DNA of 64,000 nt from Streptomyces sp. SID13726 (GTDB lineage Bacteria > Actinomycetota > Actinomycetes > Streptomycetales > Streptomycetaceae), in contig NZ_JAAGLY010000008.1 in assembly GCF_010548375.1 (NCBI RefSeq), positions 186,001 to 250,000 on the forward strand. Direction: 5' to 3'. Positions 1 through 8,781 of this stretch are shown here, in pieces. The notes beneath the pieces are model-generated. The model saw nothing but the letters and a program-made list of their open reading frames with translations, was not told the origin of the DNA and did not search any database. The position numbers and the translations under genes were made by a program. Each line of letters begins with the position of its first letter. Positions within the stretch are counted from its first letter, which is position 1.

Positions 1-2
1 CC

Positions 3-89
3 CTGCTACGCCACCCAGCGGAACACCATCTCGGCAAAATAGCCAAACGTGCCGAGTTGATCAAGGAACACCAGGCCCGTCGAGGATGA
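3..89 (+). CDS. C-terminal end of an unidentified gene (partial)
   Basis: An open frame runs from the window edge to a TGA at 87-89, giving 28 residues rich in charged amino acids and ending in a basic tail (EHQARRG). It could be the last codons of a gene lying to the left. It is too short to assign a family, and the reading frame is supported only by the lack of stops and by the position before the next gene. Confidence 0.3.
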   Translation: MLRHPAEHHLGKIAKRAELIKEHQARRG

Positions 90-196
90 ACGTCGGGCTT
101 GGTGCCTGTTTGGTATCGGAGTCTGCCCTTTCGCACCTGGGATTTGGGCGAGCTGGTGAGTAGAACGGGATAGTACGCCACTTCAAGGGAATGATC

Positions 197-2068
197 ATGA
201 CTTTCATCAAGGATGAAAACGGTAAATCCGGACGCAGTTCTGTGGCCAAACAGCGCTCAGCGACCTCTGGCAGCGCTGCTGTTCAAAGGTTTCTCGGACT
301 GCAGGGCAGTGCGGGGAACGCTGCTGTTGTTCAATTGCTCCGACAGGCAGGGCACCCCTGGGCCCAAGCCCGACATCAGCACGGCCCAGCCTGCGGGCAT
401 CATGAAGAGGGATCCCAGGTCCAGCGGTCCGCGCAGGACAAGGCCGTCGAGCGGATCCCCCCGGGTGAGGAGCATGCCCACGGGGCCGGCCACGGTCACG
501 AGGCCGTAGTGGACGCCAGCCCGGCTGGCCAGAAAGCCTTGCTCGACGAGGCCATGGCGTCACCGAGCCGCTCGCTTCCCGGACCACTGCTCTCGGAGGC
601 GACCCCGTTCTTCCAGAATCCGAACCTCGCCGCTGCTCAACTCCACGATAACCCGGTGGCCCAGCGAGCCACCGCGGCCCTGGGGGCCCAGGCCATGACG
701 GTCGGCACGCACATCTTCGCGCCCCCGCAGGTCGTCGCGGACAAGAACGTCATGGGTCACGAGTTGAGCCATGTCAACGAGAACCTCAAGGGAATCCCCG
801 AGACCGGTCACAGCAATGGTGCAGGAGTCACGATCACCGACCCCAACCAGAGCTCTGAACAGAAGGCGGACAAGGACGGGGCTGCCTTCGGAGCCGGTGC
901 GGCGACCGCTCCGTCCCTCGTGGCTCAGGGCAGCGCGGTGAACGCGGCGGAGAAGCAGGGAATCCATGAGAAGCGGAGCGGCGGAGCGGTCCAGCGTGCC
1001 CCGGAAGACCAACGGAAAAGGTCTGCGACAGAGAGCGGCCAGCCGCCCTCGCAGCGCCCCAGAACGGAGGCGGGCGTGGAGGAGAGCAGTGAGTTTGGCG
1101 GCTCTTCCGGCGACGAAGCCTTGCACGCAATGATGGATGAAATGGAAAATCTGCATGCGGCATCGCAACAAGAACCACAAAAGCCACTCTCCGAGGAGCA
1201 AAGCCTCAATTTATTCACGAAGGAACTCATGAGCGCATTCCGGGGGAACGGCAAGTGGAAGGTGGAGAAAGGTGACCAGGGGTGGATAGCGAGAACGAAG
1301 GAGGAGGGTGTGTCGAAGGTGAGGAAGTATGATGAAGAGCCGGAGGTTGAGGGGCTCCGATGGATATCGAGTGTCATCAAGGCATACATGCACGGTTCGG
1401 ACCCCGTGGAGGTGCAGGCGGCGATCGGGGAAGATGGCAAACTTGTGGTCGCGGCCAACAGTAGCGGTGCCAACAAGGCTCTCGTCGATCTGTTGCGCGA
1501 GCGTGAAAGTGCAGAGGAGCTCCTGCTTGAGATGGTGGGCGACAGGAGCAAGTTGGTCGCTTACAGGGGGAAGCCGGACATCTTCAATAGGGCGGATCGG
1601 CATTACGGTAAAGCTGAAGGAGTGTTCGCTGAGAGAGATGATTCCGACGGCGAGTTGGCCAGGCATCACATGATCCTCAGCGCGATCGGAAAAGGTCTGG
1701 CGGTAGCCGCCGAGGGTGGCTCGGATCTGCATGCGGAACTAAGGATCGTCAAGCGCGAGGGCGGCAAGGTGCCGCCCTACATGGGTGGTACCAAGCGGCC
1801 CTGCGCCTCCTGCTTCACCGAACTCTACCCCGGCGGGTCGGAAACAGTGCGCCCGGGGGTCTTCTACTTCTCTAAAGCGGTCTTTGCTGGAACGCAGGAG
1901 TACGCCAACAGGGCAGGGAAGGAAAAGGAGGCGGCAGCGGAACTGTTCACGAGAATAGACAAGAATGTCGCCAAGACGTATAAGTCGGCGACGCACAGGA
2001 AGAAATCGACGAACTCCAAAGTGGCACTTGCGTTGGGAACGGGATCGGAATCCGAAGGCCAGGCGTAG
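197..2068 (+). CDS. DUF4157-type effector with C-terminal cytidine-deaminase-like toxin domain
   Basis: This 623-residue protein has the architecture of a cargo effector of an extracellular contractile injection system. Residues 32-48 hold the FLGLQGSAGNAAVVQLL motif common at the start of DUF4157 cargo proteins, and a DUF4157 core follows with an intact HELSH (188-192). A disordered acidic linker covers about residues 265-345. The C-terminal third carries the zinc/catalytic signature of the deaminase superfamily: LHAE (H512, E514) followed by PCASC (C536, C539). The inferred role is deamination of a nucleic acid or nucleotide in a target cell. The start at 197 is preferred because AAGGGA lies six bases upstream; an in-frame ATG at 191 is too close to it. 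No immunity gene or eCIS structural gene is visible in the window. Assignment as a deaminase is by motif only. Confidence 0.8.
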   Translation: MTFIKDENGKSGRSSVAKQRSATSGSAAVQRFLGLQGSAGNAAVVQLLRQAGHPWAQARHQHGPACGHHEEGSQVQRSAQDKAVERIPPGEEHAHGAGHGHEAVVDASPAGQKALLDEAMASPSRSLPGPLLSEATPFFQNPNLAAAQLHDNPVAQRATAALGAQAMTVGTHIFAPPQVVADKNVMGHELSHVNENLKGIPETGHSNGAGVTITDPNQSSEQKADKDGAAFGAGAATAPSLVAQGSAVNAAEKQGIHEKRSGGAVQRAPEDQRKRSATESGQPPSQRPRTEAGVEESSEFGGSSGDEALHAMMDEMENLHAASQQEPQKPLSEEQSLNLFTKELMSAFRGNGKWKVEKGDQGWIARTKEEGVSKVRKYDEEPEVEGLRWISSVIKAYMHGSDPVEVQAAIGEDGKLVVAANSSGANKALVDLLRERESAEELLLEMVGDRSKLVAYRGKPDIFNRADRHYGKAEGVFAERDDSDGELARHHMILSAIGKGLAVAAEGGSDLHAELRIVKREGGKVPPYMGGTKRPCASCFTELYPGGSETVRPGVFYFSKAVFAGTQEYANRAGKEKEAAAELFTRIDKNVAKTYKSATHRKKSTNSKVALALGTGSESEGQA

Positions 2069-2258
2069 GGAATTCTGGCATGGAGAATTGTCAGCGTGAA
2101 AACCCCCGAAGTCGGAGCACTTGATCAGACGAAGACCGCCCTAGCGTCCGGTGAAAGAGCAGGTCAGACGGCGAAATCCTGCTGGAGTACCAGCCTCGCG
2201 CTTTCACGAAATGGGCTGCCCGACTAGTGATCGCGAAAGCAGAAAGTGCCGCTGAACA

Positions 2259-2293
2259 GCGAGAATAAGGATTGCTGAGGTCCTTGTTCTCGC
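2259..2293 (+). terminator. Hairpin terminator after the effector gene
   Basis: A 13-base arm (GCGAGAATAAGGA) pairs with TCCTTGTTCTCGC across a nine-base loop, with one G-U wobble. It lies about 190 bases after the effector stop codon and before the transposase remnant. There is no strong T-run, as is usual in Streptomyces. Confidence 0.6.
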
Positions 2294-2317
2294 CACCACC
2301 GGAGGCGCTTTCCAGGT

Positions 2318-2631
2318 CAGGGCTTCGGCATAGTCAGGCGACGTCCGGTTTGTGATCAAGTGAGGCCGAGAAGCGCGAGGGGGCGATGGGGGTCGCGGGC
2401 GTTCTGGCGAAGGCCAGCGGCGATGTTCTTCGTCCCGGCTGCTCGTAGGACTCCGATGGCAAGGTTGCGCCAGGTGGCCATGGCGCGGGGTGTGTTGCCG
2501 GTCCGCAGCTGCGAGGCATCCTCAGCGAAAGTGGTGTCCCGGACGTGGTGAAGGGCCTCGACCTGCCAGTGGTCTCTGATCAGCTTCGCGAGTTGGGCAG
2601 GGCTGGCCTGCTCGGGAGCAGGGCGGTGGAC
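2318..2631 (-). pseudogene. Remnant of an ISAs1-family transposase (C-terminal part)
   Basis: Read on the minus strand, the frame from 2631 down to a TGA at 2356 encodes 91 residues that match the C-terminus of ISAs1-family transposases: LIRDHWQVEALHHVRD, then TTFAEDASQLRTG, then RNLAIGVLRAAG. An in-frame TGA at 2632-2634 closes the frame on the N-terminal side, so only about a quarter of the gene is left. CAGGGCTTC at 2318, beyond the transposase end, resembles the CAGGG termini of this family and may be the old IS edge. The remnant cannot be active. It marks a past insertion beside the effector gene. Confidence 0.75.
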
Positions 2632-2980
2632 TCAGCAGGGGGAGGCCGCTGTGGCAGCGGGCCCGCCCACGCCGATCCCCCGGAACGGGGGGTGATCACA
2701 TCGAGTGCGGGACAGGTCCCGGCATAGCCATGACCTCCATGACCGCCGGCGTCGAGATCACAACGGGCGGTCGCGTGCTCTGCGTCTTCGCTGAACACCC
2801 CCTCACCCAGACCCCGTTCAGCCCCGCAGCAGCGCACCGTATGGCAAGGGTCGGTTGGTTGTTGCCCTCCTTCCCCTGCCGCGGCAGGTCTGGATGGCCC
2901 GCCCCGTGCCGGGGCACACCCCCATGTACCGTCGGCGGCCTCCCGACGCCGCGGGCTCTGCTCCGGGCGCCAGCCTCGGT

Positions 2981-3475
2981 TCAGAAGGCCAGGGACCACC
3001 GCGGCGCGAGCAAAGCTCGCAGCGAATTGACCAGTGCGGGCCCCCACCGGAACTCACTGTGCCCGTAATCCCAGTTCTGGACGATCGGGGGCGGGGTGTC
3101 GTCATGGCGGAGCCTCTGCCAGCACACCGAGACCGGGTCCGTGGGGTCCTCAAGGTCATGCCCGAGCAGCTGAAGGCGTTGCTCCCACATCCGGACGATG
3201 TCCCACGGCCTCTGCGGGGCCATCAGGTCCTCGATCTGCTCGCTGGTCACCTCCCCGACGGCCAGGCCGTCTTGGGCAGCAACGAGGTAGATCCCGGTGG
3301 CCAGTGCCGCGGTCCCCTCGGCCAGCTGCATGCCGTCCCAGGTGATGTCCCGGCCGGTCCAGACCGGCTCGGTCACCGCGATCGCCCGATCCCACGCGGC
3401 GCACCACGTCTGCGGGCCCCCGGCGGCCTGCCACTGCCTGAGCTGTTCGATGATGAGGGTCGTCACGAGAGCCAT
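2981..3475 (-). CDS. Hypothetical protein, 164 aa
   Basis: The start at 3475 (MALVTTLIIEQLRQW) is chosen over an upstream in-frame ATG at 3625 because the extra 50 residues are low-complexity and unlike a protein. The product is soluble-looking, tryptophan-rich (WQRLRHDD, NWDYGHSEFRWGP) and mainly helical at the N-terminus. No family is recognised. It lies at the end of a cluster of small minus-strand genes (2981-5160) with no clear shared function. Confidence 0.55.
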   Translation of the reverse strand: MALVTTLIIEQLRQWQAAGGPQTWCAAWDRAIAVTEPVWTGRDITWDGMQLAEGTAALATGIYLVAAQDGLAVGEVTSEQIEDLMAPQRPWDIVRMWEQRLQLLGHDLEDPTDPVSVCWQRLRHDDTPPPIVQNWDYGHSEFRWGPALVNSLRALLAPRWSLAF

Positions 3476-3777
3476 TGTGCCGCCACACGCCGCACAGCCA
3501 CTACAAACCCGTCCCCCCAAGTCCCAGCCAGGGCTCCCCAGCCGCGGGACGGGGCGTTGATCACTGCCCATTGGTCCGCGGTACGAGGGAGAAGCACGTA
3601 TGGCCGATCGCCCGGACAACGACACCCGGAAGGGGAACCTCTGGGCGATGGCGACAACCGAACGCCCCCAAACGCCAGCTGTGGACCTGCGGCCGGACGA
3701 GGTCGCCCTCTCACCACCAGCCCAATCGGCCTCGTCGGCACCGCCCCCACCGCGCCATCCATACGGCGGCAGCCTGT

Positions 3778-4080
3778 TCAGGGAGAGCCGACCACCACCA
3801 GAGATCCGTCGCTCTCCCGCCGGGTCTCATGGACTCGCAGGGGCGGAGACGAATAGAGCAGCGCACCATCGACGTAGACGCGGTACTGATACGACGCAGC
3901 CCGTTCCAGGTCACGCCGCTGCTGCGGGTCGCCATCGGGCAGAACCAGCTCCACAAACCCGTACCCCTCGCGCAAGACGCCCCGCGAGACAACCGCCCCT
4001 GTGATGGTCATCACGAGCGCGTCAGCGATGATCTTGACCGTGTCGCCGCACATCGGGCGGCTGCCCGGAAAGTCGATCAC
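3778..4080 (-). CDS. Hypothetical protein, 100 aa
   Basis: A small protein with alternating hydrophobic segments (TVKIIADALVMTITGAVV, YQYRVYVDGALLY) that suggests a compact beta-rich fold; no membrane helix or catalytic motif is visible. It lies on the same strand as its neighbours at 2981-3475 and 4489-5160, with about 300 bases to the next convincing downstream gene. It could be a DNA- or protein-binding accessory factor, but nothing in the sequence proves a role. Confidence 0.5.
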   Translation of the reverse strand: MIDFPGSRPMCGDTVKIIADALVMTITGAVVSRGVLREGYGFVELVLPDGDPQQRRDLERAASYQYRVYVDGALLYSSPPLRVHETRRESDGSLVVVGSP

Positions 4081-4182
4081 GCCGAAACCTCCGACCGCTT
4101 CGCGGCACCGGCCCTCGCCGCCTCGCCCTCCGACGCGCCTATGCCCATCCGTGTCTCTCCCTTTGTCTGCCGGTGCCGCCCA

Positions 4183-4434
4183 TCATCCCGGTCCTGCAGT
4201 GCTCTGTGCCACTCCTCTGCCCAGCAGCTGCCCCTGCTCGCCGGTCAAGCAGTAGGTGAGTTCGCGGGCGTCGGCCGCGGCAACATCCCCAAGGACCAGA
4301 ACACCAGCGCGGGCGGCGGCCTGGGCCGGTGGACGGGAAAGGCGCGCGTCCTCGACGGAGACCCGTACTACGTGTTCATGCCCGGGTTCGAGGACTGCGA
4401 CGTGGAGACCTTCTGCCAGGTATGTCCCTGACAT
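4183..4434 (-). CDS. Hypothetical short protein, 83 aa (doubtful)
   Basis: An alanine-rich open frame on the same strand as the neighbouring small genes, with a protein-like C-terminal half (ELTYCLTGEQGQLLGRGVA). No family is recognised. Alanine-rich frames arise by chance in such GC-rich DNA, so this may not be a gene; its orientation and its place between 3778-4080 and 4489-5160 are the only support. Confidence 0.3.
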   Translation of the reverse strand: MSGTYLAEGLHVAVLEPGHEHVVRVSVEDARLSRPPAQAAARAGVLVLGDVAAADARELTYCLTGEQGQLLGRGVAQSTAGPG

Positions 4435-4488
4435 CCTGAACGCGTGACGCGAGGCCCGGCATCCTCGTGGTGTCGGGCCCCACCCACG

Positions 4489-5160
4489 TCACCACGCCCT
4501 CGACGGCGCCGCCCACTCCGCCAGCCGGGCCGCCAGGACCGGCTCTTCGAGCACCTCGGCCCGCGGCAGGTCCACTCCGAACGCCGATTCCGCAAGGGCC
4601 AGAGCCCGCAGCTCAGGCCGGCCGGCAGCCACACCGTGCCCCCAGTGTGACCTGCCGTCCGACATGAGCAGACCCGCCTCCCGCATCGCCCCGCCGAGCC
4701 TGTCGGGATCCGCACCGGTGCACTCGTGCTCACGGCCCGGCTCGAACCGACACACGATCTGCCCGTCCTGCGCGTAGCCGAACGAGCAGTCCGCGTTCAC
4801 CGTCCGCCACACATCGACCGCCTCGGTGCCCGCCGCCAGCCGCCGAACCGCGCCCAAGGAGTCCGGGCCGGCCGGGCCGCCCTCGACGAAGGCATATGCC
4901 CACCCTCGACTCGCTCCGGCACGCACCACCACATCGCCGGTGTCGTCAGCGAGATCGTTCGCCTCTTCCCGGGTCAGCACCTGATCAGGGTCCACATCCA
5001 GGCCAAGTCGCACCAGCAGGTCTGCCGGGCTCATGCCCCGCGCGAACAACACCCAGTACCCGAGATCCACATCCCTGGCCGTCGCCAGCCACTGAACGCC
5101 GTCCAACCTCTCCCCCTCGTCACGATGGCCCAGCGCGGGCAAGGACACGAGAACTGGCAC
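4489..5160 (-). CDS. DUF6461-family protein
   Basis: 223 residues. The segment DLGYWVLFARGMSPADLLVRLG is characteristic of DUF6461, a Streptomyces family of unknown function, followed by a central W/Y/F-rich domain (RGWAYAFVEGG, GQIVCRFEPGRE) and a helical C-terminus. There are no membrane segments. Relatives are scattered in variable chromosome arms and plasmids. The GTG start at 5160 has no strong ribosome binding site, so the true start may lie up to 25 codons downstream, closer to the conserved DLGY motif. Function is unknown. Confidence 0.65.
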   Translation of the reverse strand: MPVLVSLPALGHRDEGERLDGVQWLATARDVDLGYWVLFARGMSPADLLVRLGLDVDPDQVLTREEANDLADDTGDVVVRAGASRGWAYAFVEGGPAGPDSLGAVRRLAAGTEAVDVWRTVNADCSFGYAQDGQIVCRFEPGREHECTGADPDRLGGAMREAGLLMSDGRSHWGHGVAAGRPELRALALAESAFGVDLPRAEVLEEPVLAARLAEWAAPSRAW

Positions 5161-5904
5161 CTGCAGTCAGCCTACGCAGACCACCAACGACTAAGCCCCC
5201 TCTTGCCCAAGATCCCAGACCACCCCGGTCAGACGTTCAGGCATCGGCCCGCACCGCCCGTCACAGTCATGGCGACGACCCCTATTTCTCATACGCGCAT
5301 GACGCCGCGGGGCCGCTCATCCGAGGCAGCAAACAGCGACTCCAGCGATCGCCGTACGTAGATACCTGTCGCAACACGAAGCAATCAGCCTACGCAAACC
5401 GCCCTATGCACAGGAACCATGAACGCTCCACAGCCTGACAGGAAGTCAGGATTTCAAGTCAGTAACAGAAGCATGCGTTCACCGTGAAATCAAGAACAAT
5501 ATGAACGCATGTGAATTAGCAGCTCAGACCCGTGATCGATTTCAGAGGTGGGGGATTTGGCGCGTTTCTTCGCCACCTTCGAGTCCGTCACCAGGGAGCG
5601 CTTTTCAGCCTTGGTCTTGGCCGAACCTCACGTAGGGTCCGAGGCAGTCCCTGCGACCACCGCCGAGCTTTCCGGGTCCAGTTACTTGTTCGCGTTAGCG
5701 ATGACACGTGTCGGTGAGGTGTAGTGCCTCCCGCGCAGCCGCTGCTCCACGGGGCGGTGCGGGTCACGCGGCGGGTGCTTGTCGCGTTCCGTGATCGCCT
5801 TCAGGCGTCTACCGCCGGGGACTTGAACGTCGTGGTCTCGTGGTGGCTTTTCGCCCGGGCCGGAGCTAGGGCCGTGGCCGCCCGGTATGAAGGGGATTGC
5901 TCAC
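5161..5904. other. Long region without a convincing gene
   Basis: About 740 bases between the DUF6461 gene and the ImmA-like gene. Open frames here are short and low-complexity. The stretch 5440-5530 is clearly AT-richer than its surroundings and holds the inverted repeat described separately; it may be the regulatory end of an older cassette. Confidence 0.5.
5472..5511. repeat. 10-bp inverted repeat in an AT-rich patch
   Basis: CATGCGTTCA at 5472-5481 and TGAACGCATG at 5502-5511 are perfect inverse complements separated by 20 bases. The spacing (30 bases centre to centre, about three helical turns) fits an operator bound by a dimer pair or looped DNA better than a terminator. Confidence 0.4.
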
Positions 5905-6555
5905 ATGCCTCTGGGAAGGCACCTCGGTGGTGCTGGTGGATCTGGCAGGCGTGTGTCTGAGAGGGGGGACCGCCGACGTTGGGGACGGTGGCGCACGGCG
6001 AAGCGGCGGACAGTAGAACGCTCACTGCACAAGCGGTTGCGGAGGGAGTTGCGCAGTCTGGGCATTCACCCGCCGCTGGATGTCGGGGAGCTGGCCGCAG
6101 CTCTCGGTGAGAGGCGCGGGCGCCCGATCGTCCTGCGGCCGTTCCCGCTGGAGGTGCCGGGTCCGTCGGGGATGTGGATCGAGACGGCGCAGATGGATCT
6201 CATCTTCTACCAGCAGGAAACGACCCGGCTGCATCAGATCCAGATCATCCTTCATGAGGTCCTCCACATCGTGGTTGCGGAGTGGGAGGGAGAGACGGCG
6301 GAGGTGGTCTCGGGCGGCTCTCCTGGTGACTTCGCCCAGGAGTGGGCGAGCCTTATTCCGGCGGTCGATCCGAAGCTGATTCGGCGGGTCAGCAGGCGCT
6401 GTTCGTACGAGGACAAGCAGGAGTGCTCGGTGGAGCTCGCGGCGACGATCATCCTGGAGTGGTCCTCGGTGGTCGAGGCGCTCCCGCCTCTGTCACAGGA
6501 CCCGGCGGTCCGCCGGGTTGAGGCGGCTCTGGGCGATCGGCGGGGGTGGCTGTAG
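5905..6555 (+). CDS. ImmA/IrrE-like metallopeptidase domain protein
   Basis: 216 residues. After a basic N-terminal region, the segment IILHEVLHIVV carries HEVLH (H117, E118, H121), the zinc motif of ImmA/IrrE-type peptidases that cleave XRE-family repressors. Start 5905 is chosen for GAAGGGG about ten bases upstream; ATG 5887 is an alternative. The gene is followed three bases later by a seven-helix membrane protein and faces a convergent XRE regulator. This three-gene arrangement recurs in Streptomyces. The likely role is signal-dependent control of the neighbouring regulator, inferred from context. Confidence 0.75.
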   Translation: MPLGRHLGGAGGSGRRVSERGDRRRWGRWRTAKRRTVERSLHKRLRRELRSLGIHPPLDVGELAAALGERRGRPIVLRPFPLEVPGPSGMWIETAQMDLIFYQQETTRLHQIQIILHEVLHIVVAEWEGETAEVVSGGSPGDFAQEWASLIPAVDPKLIRRVSRRCSYEDKQECSVELAATIILEWSSVVEALPPLSQDPAVRRVEAALGDRRGWL

Positions 6556-6558
6556 GCC

Positions 6559-7671
6559 GTGGCGGCTTGCCTTCCCCTGTTCGTCACAGGCGCTGTCCTG
6601 TGGAGGTTGTTCCTGTGGTCGCGTGTCCCGCGTGATGCTCCGACCCGGTCGGTCGCTCTCGCCTTCGTGTGCCTGGGGCTGTCGGTGACCGTGGTCAGGC
6701 CGGTGAATTCCCAGGGAGTGGACTTCACGGCGGTGCACGATACCGGCCGGCTGGTCCAGAACCTGCTGCTGACGCTGGCCTGCTACTTCCTGATGTGCTT
6801 CTACCTGTATTCGGCTGACGGTCGCGCGGCCCGCCATCGCGCCCGGGTAGAGGCGGGCGTCGTGGCCCTAGTCGCGATGGCGGCCTCGGTGGCCACCCTG
6901 GCGGTGCCGCGCGGTGCACTGGCCGGGCCGTCCCGGCTGACGGACATGACGATCCCCGGGGTCGCTGTCTTCTACCTCTGCACCGGCTTCTACATGGCGT
7001 ACGCGTTCGGGACGGCCGGACGGTGGTCAGCCCGCTATGCGGGGATGTCGCGCCGTCCTTATGCCACTGGGCTGTGGATCACCGCGGTCGGTCTCTGCTC
7101 GGTGGCCGTGGCCTGCGCCGTTCGCGCGGCCTTCACGGCCGCCCGCTGGAGCGGGGCCTTGGTGCCGGACCGGCTCACGGTCTGGTCGGCCGCCTTGTTG
7201 ACGGTGTCGAGTCTGCTCTTCGTGGTGGGCATCGTGTATGCGGGCCTGCACACGAGGGTCGCTGCCGTGCGGTTGTGGCTGCGCCGGCGCCGGGACCACC
7301 GCCGACTGGCCCCGCTGTGGGAGCTGCTGGTCAGCCGTTGCCCTCAGATCCACCTCCAGCCCGCCTCCGGGACGCCGTGGGACCGGTGGCGGGCGCGCGG
7401 CGTGCACCGTCGCTACCACCGGCGGATCGTGGAGTGCCGGGATGGGCTGCTCGGCATCAGCCCCTACCTGGTCGGCGAGGGCGAGGAAGCGGACCTGCGC
7501 GAAGTGGAACCGGCGGAGCTGGCCAGACGGCTCCGCCGGGCCACCGCGCAATCCGGGCCGACCGGGCCGTCCGCGATGGCGGTGCCCCTGGTGATGAGGC
7601 GAGGTGGGGACCGGGCCGCGGATGTCGGCCAGCTGATCGCGGTCTCGGACGCACTGCGCGGGCTGGCGTAA
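6559..7671 (+). CDS. MAB_1171c-type seven-helix membrane protein
   Basis: 370 residues starting at GTG 6559, three bases after the stop of the ImmA-like gene, so the two are co-transcribed. About seven hydrophobic segments fill the first 230 residues (for example MAACLPLFVTGAVLWRLFLW and LVAMAASVATLAVP). A cytosolic basic tail follows, with RRRRDHRRLAPLWELL and VECRDGLLGISPYL, the latter typical of the MAB_1171c family. The family is annotated as a putative transporter, but its standing partnership with an ImmA peptidase and an XRE regulator suggests a membrane sensor. That role is inference. Confidence 0.75.
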   Translation: MAACLPLFVTGAVLWRLFLWSRVPRDAPTRSVALAFVCLGLSVTVVRPVNSQGVDFTAVHDTGRLVQNLLLTLACYFLMCFYLYSADGRAARHRARVEAGVVALVAMAASVATLAVPRGALAGPSRLTDMTIPGVAVFYLCTGFYMAYAFGTAGRWSARYAGMSRRPYATGLWITAVGLCSVAVACAVRAAFTAARWSGALVPDRLTVWSAALLTVSSLLFVVGIVYAGLHTRVAAVRLWLRRRRDHRRLAPLWELLVSRCPQIHLQPASGTPWDRWRARGVHRRYHRRIVECRDGLLGISPYLVGEGEEADLREVEPAELARRLRRATAQSGPTGPSAMAVPLVMRRGGDRAADVGQLIAVSDALRGLA

Positions 7672-7730
7672 CCGTGCAGGAGACATAAGACGCGCGCCTA
7701 CGCGGGAGAGGCGGGTTCATGCGCCCCTTG

Positions 7731-7762
7731 TGTCCGCCTCGCTGTTTCCCTGCAGGCGGACA
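7731..7762. terminator. Hairpin between convergent genes
   Basis: TGTCCGCCT (7731-7739) and AGGCGGACA (7754-7762) form a perfect nine-base stem with a 14-base loop. It lies between the ends of the seven-helix protein gene (7671) and the convergent XRE gene (7885) and could serve both directions. Confidence 0.4.
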
Positions 7763-7884
7763 TGCATGTCCCTCACTGGCACCGCCGCCGAGTCCCGGCC
7801 AGCCGGGCGCACGGGTCGCGGCGAGGACGTTCAGCGTATCGAGGCAGCCGCACAGGATGTCGGGCGGGACGTCCCGGACGAGGG

Positions 7885-8781
7885 TCACTTCCTTTCCTCG
7901 GCCTCTTTCTGCGCCAGTTCCGCTGCCAGTTCGGTGACCAGCGCCATCATCCTGGGCGACATGCCCTGAGGGCCCAGGCCGCGAGCTTTCACCCGTCCGA
8001 TGGCCCCTTGTCGGGCGGCGGCCAGCAGTTTCAGCCCCTCGTAGACCTGGGCGGCGACGGCCTCGTCCGACTGGAAGTACATCTCCGAGACGCCGACCAC
8101 CTCGGCCAGCGCACTCAGTACGCCGGGAGCCGCTGTCTGCGTGGCACCGGTGCGCAGGTCCCTGAAGTCCTTCTCGGTGAGGATCTCCTTGCCGAGATGC
8201 CCGTTGACCTCGGTGGTGATCTCGGCGTCCGACGGGGGGCCGTGGGGTCCCGGATAGGAGCGCTCAAAGATGAAGTTGATCTTCTCCGCCAGCGTTTCCG
8301 GCGGCCTGCCCGGAGCCGCAGCAGGAGTGCCCTGCTCCACTCCCCCGCGCTTTTCGCCCTCCGCCGCGGCAATGGATCGCTCCTGGGCCCGCCGCAGCTC
8401 CGCCTCGCTCACGCCATACCGCGCCGCGAGGAGCGGGACGTAGTGGTCCTTGAGCCGGCGCTCGCCGCGTTCCGCCCCGGCGACCGGGCCGGCGCTCTTC
8501 GTTCCGATCACGGCCGGCGTCTGCGCGCGGTAGAGGCCGGCGTCGCAGCGCAGGTCGGTGAGATCGGGCAGCCCGGCTCGCGGAAACAGCTCGTCCACAC
8601 CTCGCCGCAGTGCCGCCGCATACGCGGGCAGGGTCTCCGGATCGGGCGCGGAGTGGCCCGCCTCCCAGTTCGCCACCGCGGAGTTGGAGACGCCCAGCGC
8701 TGCCCCGACCTCGCTCTGGCGGAGGTCTGCGGCCCGCCGTGCCGCGCGAGCAAGCTCTCGGTCAAAGTGACGGGCAGGCAC
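7885..8781 (-). CDS. XRE-family regulator with EspR-like second domain
   Basis: 298 residues. An N-terminal helix-turn-helix of the Cro/C1 type spans roughly residues 8-60 (LRQSEVGAALGVSNSAVANWE). The second half, about residues 165-245, resembles EspR-type regulators: FIFERSYPGPHGPPSDAEI, a helix pair, then LAEVVGVSEMYF. Such proteins bind DNA as dimers. The gene converges on the ImmA-like peptidase and seven-helix protein, making it the probable cleavage target or regulatory partner of that pair. The AT-rich stretch at 8790-8850 upstream is the likely promoter. Confidence 0.8.
   Translation of the reverse strand: MPARHFDRELARAARRAADLRQSEVGAALGVSNSAVANWEAGHSAPDPETLPAYAAALRRGVDELFPRAGLPDLTDLRCDAGLYRAQTPAVIGTKSAGPVAGAERGERRLKDHYVPLLAARYGVSEAELRRAQERSIAAAEGEKRGGVEQGTPAAAPGRPPETLAEKINFIFERSYPGPHGPPSDAEITTEVNGHLGKEILTEKDFRDLRTGATQTAAPGVLSALAEVVGVSEMYFQSDEAVAAQVYEGLKLLAAARQGAIGRVKARGLGPQGMSPRMMALVTELAAELAQKEAEERK

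Noticed and set aside
2356..2631. Intact insertion sequence
   Set aside because: Only the C-terminal quarter of an ISAs1-type transposase is left, with a stop at 2632, and no second terminal repeat was found.
3463..3762. A 99-residue minus-strand gene between 2981-3475 and 3778-4080
   Set aside because: It is proline/arginine-rich in its first half, has no ribosome binding site and overlaps the next gene start; probably a chance frame.
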